Assembly (NCBI RefSeq): GCF_036345155.1
Contig: NZ_CP107772.1
Span: forward strand, 186,001 to 250,000
Origin: Streptomyces sp. NBC_00582
GTDB lineage: Bacteria; Actinomycetota; Actinomycetes; Streptomycetales; Streptomycetaceae
Direction: 5' to 3'
DNA: 64,000 nucleotides
Each line of letters begins with the position of its first letter. Position 1 is the first letter of the stretch. The position numbers and the translations under genes are program-made. The notes under the pieces are model-generated. The model was not told where the DNA came from. It did no database searches and saw only the letters and a program-made list of their open reading frames with translations. Positions 61,320-64,000 of this stretch are shown here, piece after piece.

Positions 61320-62633
61320 TCATGCCGGGTGTGCGTCTGAGGCCGTGTTCGTGAGTGTGGTCGGAAGCAGAATAGCTCGAACGCTCCAGCCGCCTTCGGA
61401 GTTGGGGCCGGCGGTGACTGTCCCTTGATAGAGCGCGGCGCGTTCACGCATGCCGAGAAGCCCCTGCCCGCCGCCTTCCCAGGAATGATCCCGTTTCGTG
61501 GCGGGCGGACCAGTATCCTCGACGGTGACATGTACGGCATCCTTCTCCGCGATCAAGGAGACACGGACCGCGGTGTCGGAGGCGGCGTGCTTGAGGGTGT
61601 TGGTCAACGCTTCCTGGACGATGCGGTACAGGGCGAGTTGCAGTCCCGCGGGCAGGCCGGTGAGGTCACCGGCCGTATGGAGGCCGACGTCGGGGCCGGC
61701 CGCACGGGCCCGGCTCAGCAGAGCGTCGAGATCACTGACACCCGGCTGTGGGCGAAAGGGCGTCTCATGAGGGCCCTCCTCGCGAATTTTGGTGAGGAGC
61801 CGACGCAGGTCGGCCAGGGCACCGCGCCCGCTGTCGGCGATGATCCGCAGTGTGTCCGCGGTCTGCTTCGGTTTGGTCTCGGCCAGGCCCGCCGCACCGT
61901 CAGCCAGGCCGACCACGACGGCGAGGGTGTGGCCGAGTATGTCGTGCATCTCCCGGGAGATGCGTGCCCGCTCCCTGGCCTCTGCCAGGCGGGCCCGCTG
62001 GTCGCGCTCCACCTCCAGGCGCACCGCCTGGTCCTCCAGGGCGGTGATGTAGGAGCGCGCCACGCGGCCAGCCAGCCCCAGGCCAGCTATTGCGAGGATG
62101 CAGAGCACCAGGTCGGTGGTCACCGCCAGAGGGCTGTCGATCCGTTCGATCTGCCTGTCCGGCGCGAACGTCATGATCGTCACGATGGTCTGGGGGACGG
62201 TGATCGCGACGGCGACGGCCAACTGGACCGGCGGTGCGAACCGGGCGAGGTTGTACAGCATGATCAGTTGTGCGAGAAAATGAGCGTAGGTGAGAACCCC
62301 GGACACGGCCTCCGCCATGGAGAAGGCCGTGATAACGGCGAAGACCAGGAAGGGATGGCGCTCCCGCGCGAGCAGCGGGACAGTGAACCCGATCATTACC
62401 ATGAGCGCGACCGGGAAACCCGGATCGGCCCCGGCAACACTGTCCAGAAGACCCGGGACACCAAGAGCCGCGCACACCAGTGGCGCCGCCCACTGCCTGA
62501 ACCGGGGGTGCTCCTGGCCGGCCCGCTGTATCGATATCAGCCAGGCCAGCAGCCGCACTACCGTGCGATGCTCCGGGCCGCCCAGAAGGCTACTGGGTTC
62601 CACCGGGCGGACCCTCGGGGAGGTGGTGGTCAC
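61320..62633 (-). CDS. NarL-type sensor histidine kinase (apparently orphan)
   Basis: A 437-residue membrane kinase. Residues about 50-190 contain four to six hydrophobic helices without a large external domain. A coiled linker (LEDQAVRLEVERDQRARLAE) leads into the HisKA_3 phospho-acceptor (RARISREMHDILGHTLAVVV, His near residue 225). The HATPase domain has N-box QEALTNTLKHA and G-box GGGQGLLGMRERAALYQG at 310-415. Start is GTG 62633. Kinases of this class normally sit beside a LuxR-type response regulator gene; none is seen on either side within the window, so it is either orphan or its partner was lost with the decayed DNA downstream. Confidence 0.9.
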   Translation of the reverse strand: MTTTSPRVRPVEPSSLLGGPEHRTVVRLLAWLISIQRAGQEHPRFRQWAAPLVCAALGVPGLLDSVAGADPGFPVALMVMIGFTVPLLARERHPFLVFAVITAFSMAEAVSGVLTYAHFLAQLIMLYNLARFAPPVQLAVAVAITVPQTIVTIMTFAPDRQIERIDSPLAVTTDLVLCILAIAGLGLAGRVARSYITALEDQAVRLEVERDQRARLAEARERARISREMHDILGHTLAVVVGLADGAAGLAETKPKQTADTLRIIADSGRGALADLRRLLTKIREEGPHETPFRPQPGVSDLDALLSRARAAGPDVGLHTAGDLTGLPAGLQLALYRIVQEALTNTLKHAASDTAVRVSLIAEKDAVHVTVEDTGPPATKRDHSWEGGGQGLLGMRERAALYQGTVTAGPNSEGGWSVRAILLPTTLTNTASDAHPA

Positions 62634-63103
62634 TGGATGCGTCTCCGGGGTGCATGCGGACCGTCAGCCACCCCTGAGTGGGAAGGACCGGCGGACGGCG
62701 GCTGACAGGAAGCGGCTCACGCCCGCGATCCGTTCTCGTCGCGGAAAAAAATATGGAAGGGCCATCGCGCGGCCCGTATTTCACGATAAAGGCGTCGCCT
62801 CGACCACGCGCAGCACCGGAGAACCCAAAACCAGGACGGCAGCTAGTACCACGGTAGGGGTCGCTTTCCTCCGAAGGGACACACTCCGAACGCCGTAGCT
62901 CCCACCTGCCGTTTCGGACAGGGCCACTCCTACTCAAGTACCAGTCGGGCCCGCCGTTTTCGCTTCTTCGGTGCCCTGCTCGTCCCGTACGAAATCACTA
63001 GCCTGGACACAGGGCACTACGGGCGGGTCGGGCAGGGCGTTGCGCAGGTGACCGTCCCTCGAAGCAGCGAGCCCGGCGCGCCACCCCACCGAACGGAGCT
63101 GTC
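62634..63103. other. Divergent intergenic region
   Basis: No gene is seen in 470 bases between the kinase and the hydrolase. CTAGTACCACGGTAGGGG (62845-62862) and AAAAAAATATGG (62746-62757) stand out as AT-richer and could belong to promoters. Confidence 0.4.
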
Positions 63104-64000
63104 ATGTCCCTCCTGGCCCGGCCAGCGCTGGCCTCCCCCGCCGCCAAAGTGATGCAGCGTCTGAACGCGCTGCTGGCGGACCGACACGTCGCGTCCTCCC
63201 TGCACAAGCGTTATCCGGAGTATCCCCGGAACACACACGAGCTGACCATCCCGACTTCCATCGCCCCGGCCCGCGCTGTGGTGTACTTCCCCGACTGTCC
63301 CGACGGCGCGCCTTTGCCGCCGGTCCACGTGAACTTCCACGGTGGCGGCTTCGTCCTGCCGCCGGTCGAGCTGGACGACCCGCTGTGCCGCTTCCTCGCG
63401 GCCGAAGCGGGTGCAGTGGTGGTGAACGTGGACTACGTCGTCGCGCCGCAGCACCCGTTTCCCGCGCCGCCTCACCAGGCGTACGAGGTCGTCGAGTGGG
63501 TGGCCGAACACGGCGCCGAACACGGCTGGGACGGCAGCCTGCTCACGGTGGGCGGTCAGAGCGCCGGAGGGGCCCTCGCGGCGGCGGTGGCCCGTCAGGC
63601 ACTGGAAAAGGGAGGTCCCTCCATCGCTCTCCAGATCCTGCACTATCCCCCTCTGGACCTCGTCACCGGTGCCAGAGACAAGCGCTCGGTCATCGCCAAG
63701 CCGCTGCTGCGCCCATGGATGGCGGACATCTTCGACACCTCCTACGTGCCGGACCCGGCGGTGCGCAGCAATCCCCTGGTCTCCCCCGCCCATCCCTCCG
63801 ACACCGCCGACCTGACGGGCATCGCCCCCGCCTTCGTCATCACGCCGGAACACGACCTCCTCCATGCCGAGGGCACTCGCTACGCCGAGCGGCTGCGCGG
63901 CGTCAGGGCGCTCTACGACCATCTCGACGTGCCGGGTGCCGACCACGGCTACGACCAGAACGACGCCGAAACGGCCAGAGACGTCTACGGCCTGATGGCC
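63104..64000 (+). CDS. Alpha/beta hydrolase of the hormone-sensitive lipase family, 3' truncated by window
   Basis: At least 299 residues are encoded, running off the window without a stop. The HSL signature is complete: oxyanion hole His79-Gly-Gly-Gly in NFHGGGFVLP, nucleophile Ser153 in GGQSAGGALAA, acid Asp251 in TPEHDLLHAEG and His281 in GADHGYDQ. Such enzymes hydrolyse short-chain esters in the cytoplasm. No signal peptide is seen. GGAG lies upstream of ATG 63104. The visible length nearly equals the usual 310-residue family size, so little is missing. Confidence 0.9.
   Translation, partial: MSLLARPALASPAAKVMQRLNALLADRHVASSLHKRYPEYPRNTHELTIPTSIAPARAVVYFPDCPDGAPLPPVHVNFHGGGFVLPPVELDDPLCRFLAAEAGAVVVNVDYVVAPQHPFPAPPHQAYEVVEWVAEHGAEHGWDGSLLTVGGQSAGGALAAAVARQALEKGGPSIALQILHYPPLDLVTGARDKRSVIAKPLLRPWMADIFDTSYVPDPAVRSNPLVSPAHPSDTADLTGIAPAFVITPEHDLLHAEGTRYAERLRGVRALYDHLDVPGADHGYDQNDAETARDVYGLMA

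Noticed and set aside
1..64000. tRNA, rRNA, riboswitch or phage attachment site
   Set aside because: No cloverleaf, rRNA segment or known riboswitch core was recognised by eye; a covariance-model scan would be needed to exclude them.

Overview
The window looks like chromosomal DNA from a high-GC actinomycete, most likely Streptomyces or a close relative. GC content is very high, GTG starts are common, stop and start codons overlap within operons (ATGA/GTGA), LacI, TetR, PucR and LysR regulators are frequent, and secreted glycosidases carry ricin-type lectin domains. These assignments come from reading translated proteins and motifs by eye; no database search was run.

Bases 1-34,000 are mostly metabolic and regulatory: a truncated oxidoreductase and a decayed SDR; an aldehyde dehydrogenase next to a LacI regulator with a double palindromic operator; a secreted GH93/sialidase-like protein with ricin domains; a PucR regulator divergent from a ferredoxin-reductase/fatty-acid-desaturase pair; the end of the beta-ketoadipate pathway (pcaF-pcaI-pcaJ) with a divergent LysR regulator; proA; a TetR-controlled aldehyde dehydrogenase/SDR pair; a PaoABC-type molybdenum hydroxylase operon with its XdhC maturation factor and a membrane protein; a secreted GH5-like glycosidase; and a two-gene conflict-type module, namely a trypco1 protein plus a 1,429-residue trypsin/STAND-NTPase/beta-propeller protein.

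Bases 34,300-49,300 include the most striking locus. A secreted antigen-85-like esterase and a glycosyltransferase form one operon. A fatty-acyl-AMP ligase (FadD32-like) and a 2,244-residue polyketide synthase with an N-terminal ACP and a terminal thioesterase (Pks13-like, with added KR and a DH-like segment) form another. An MFS exporter is divergent and a crotonyl-CoA carboxylase/reductase is convergent with the PKS. The set resembles the logic of mycobacterial mycolate assembly (activation, condensation, export, extracellular acyl transfer), and suggests an undescribed glycolipid or lipid-ester pathway.

Bases 49,300-61,300 are gene-poor and rich in repeats. They hold one secreted Ig-like protein, three IPT/TIG-domain proteins without signal peptides, a decayed IS605-type tnpB, fragments resembling a TDT transporter and a TPR regulator, and several minisatellites, including an exact 26-unit array of two alternating 14-mers. 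The window ends with an apparently orphan NarL-type histidine kinase and an alpha/beta hydrolase cut by the window edge.
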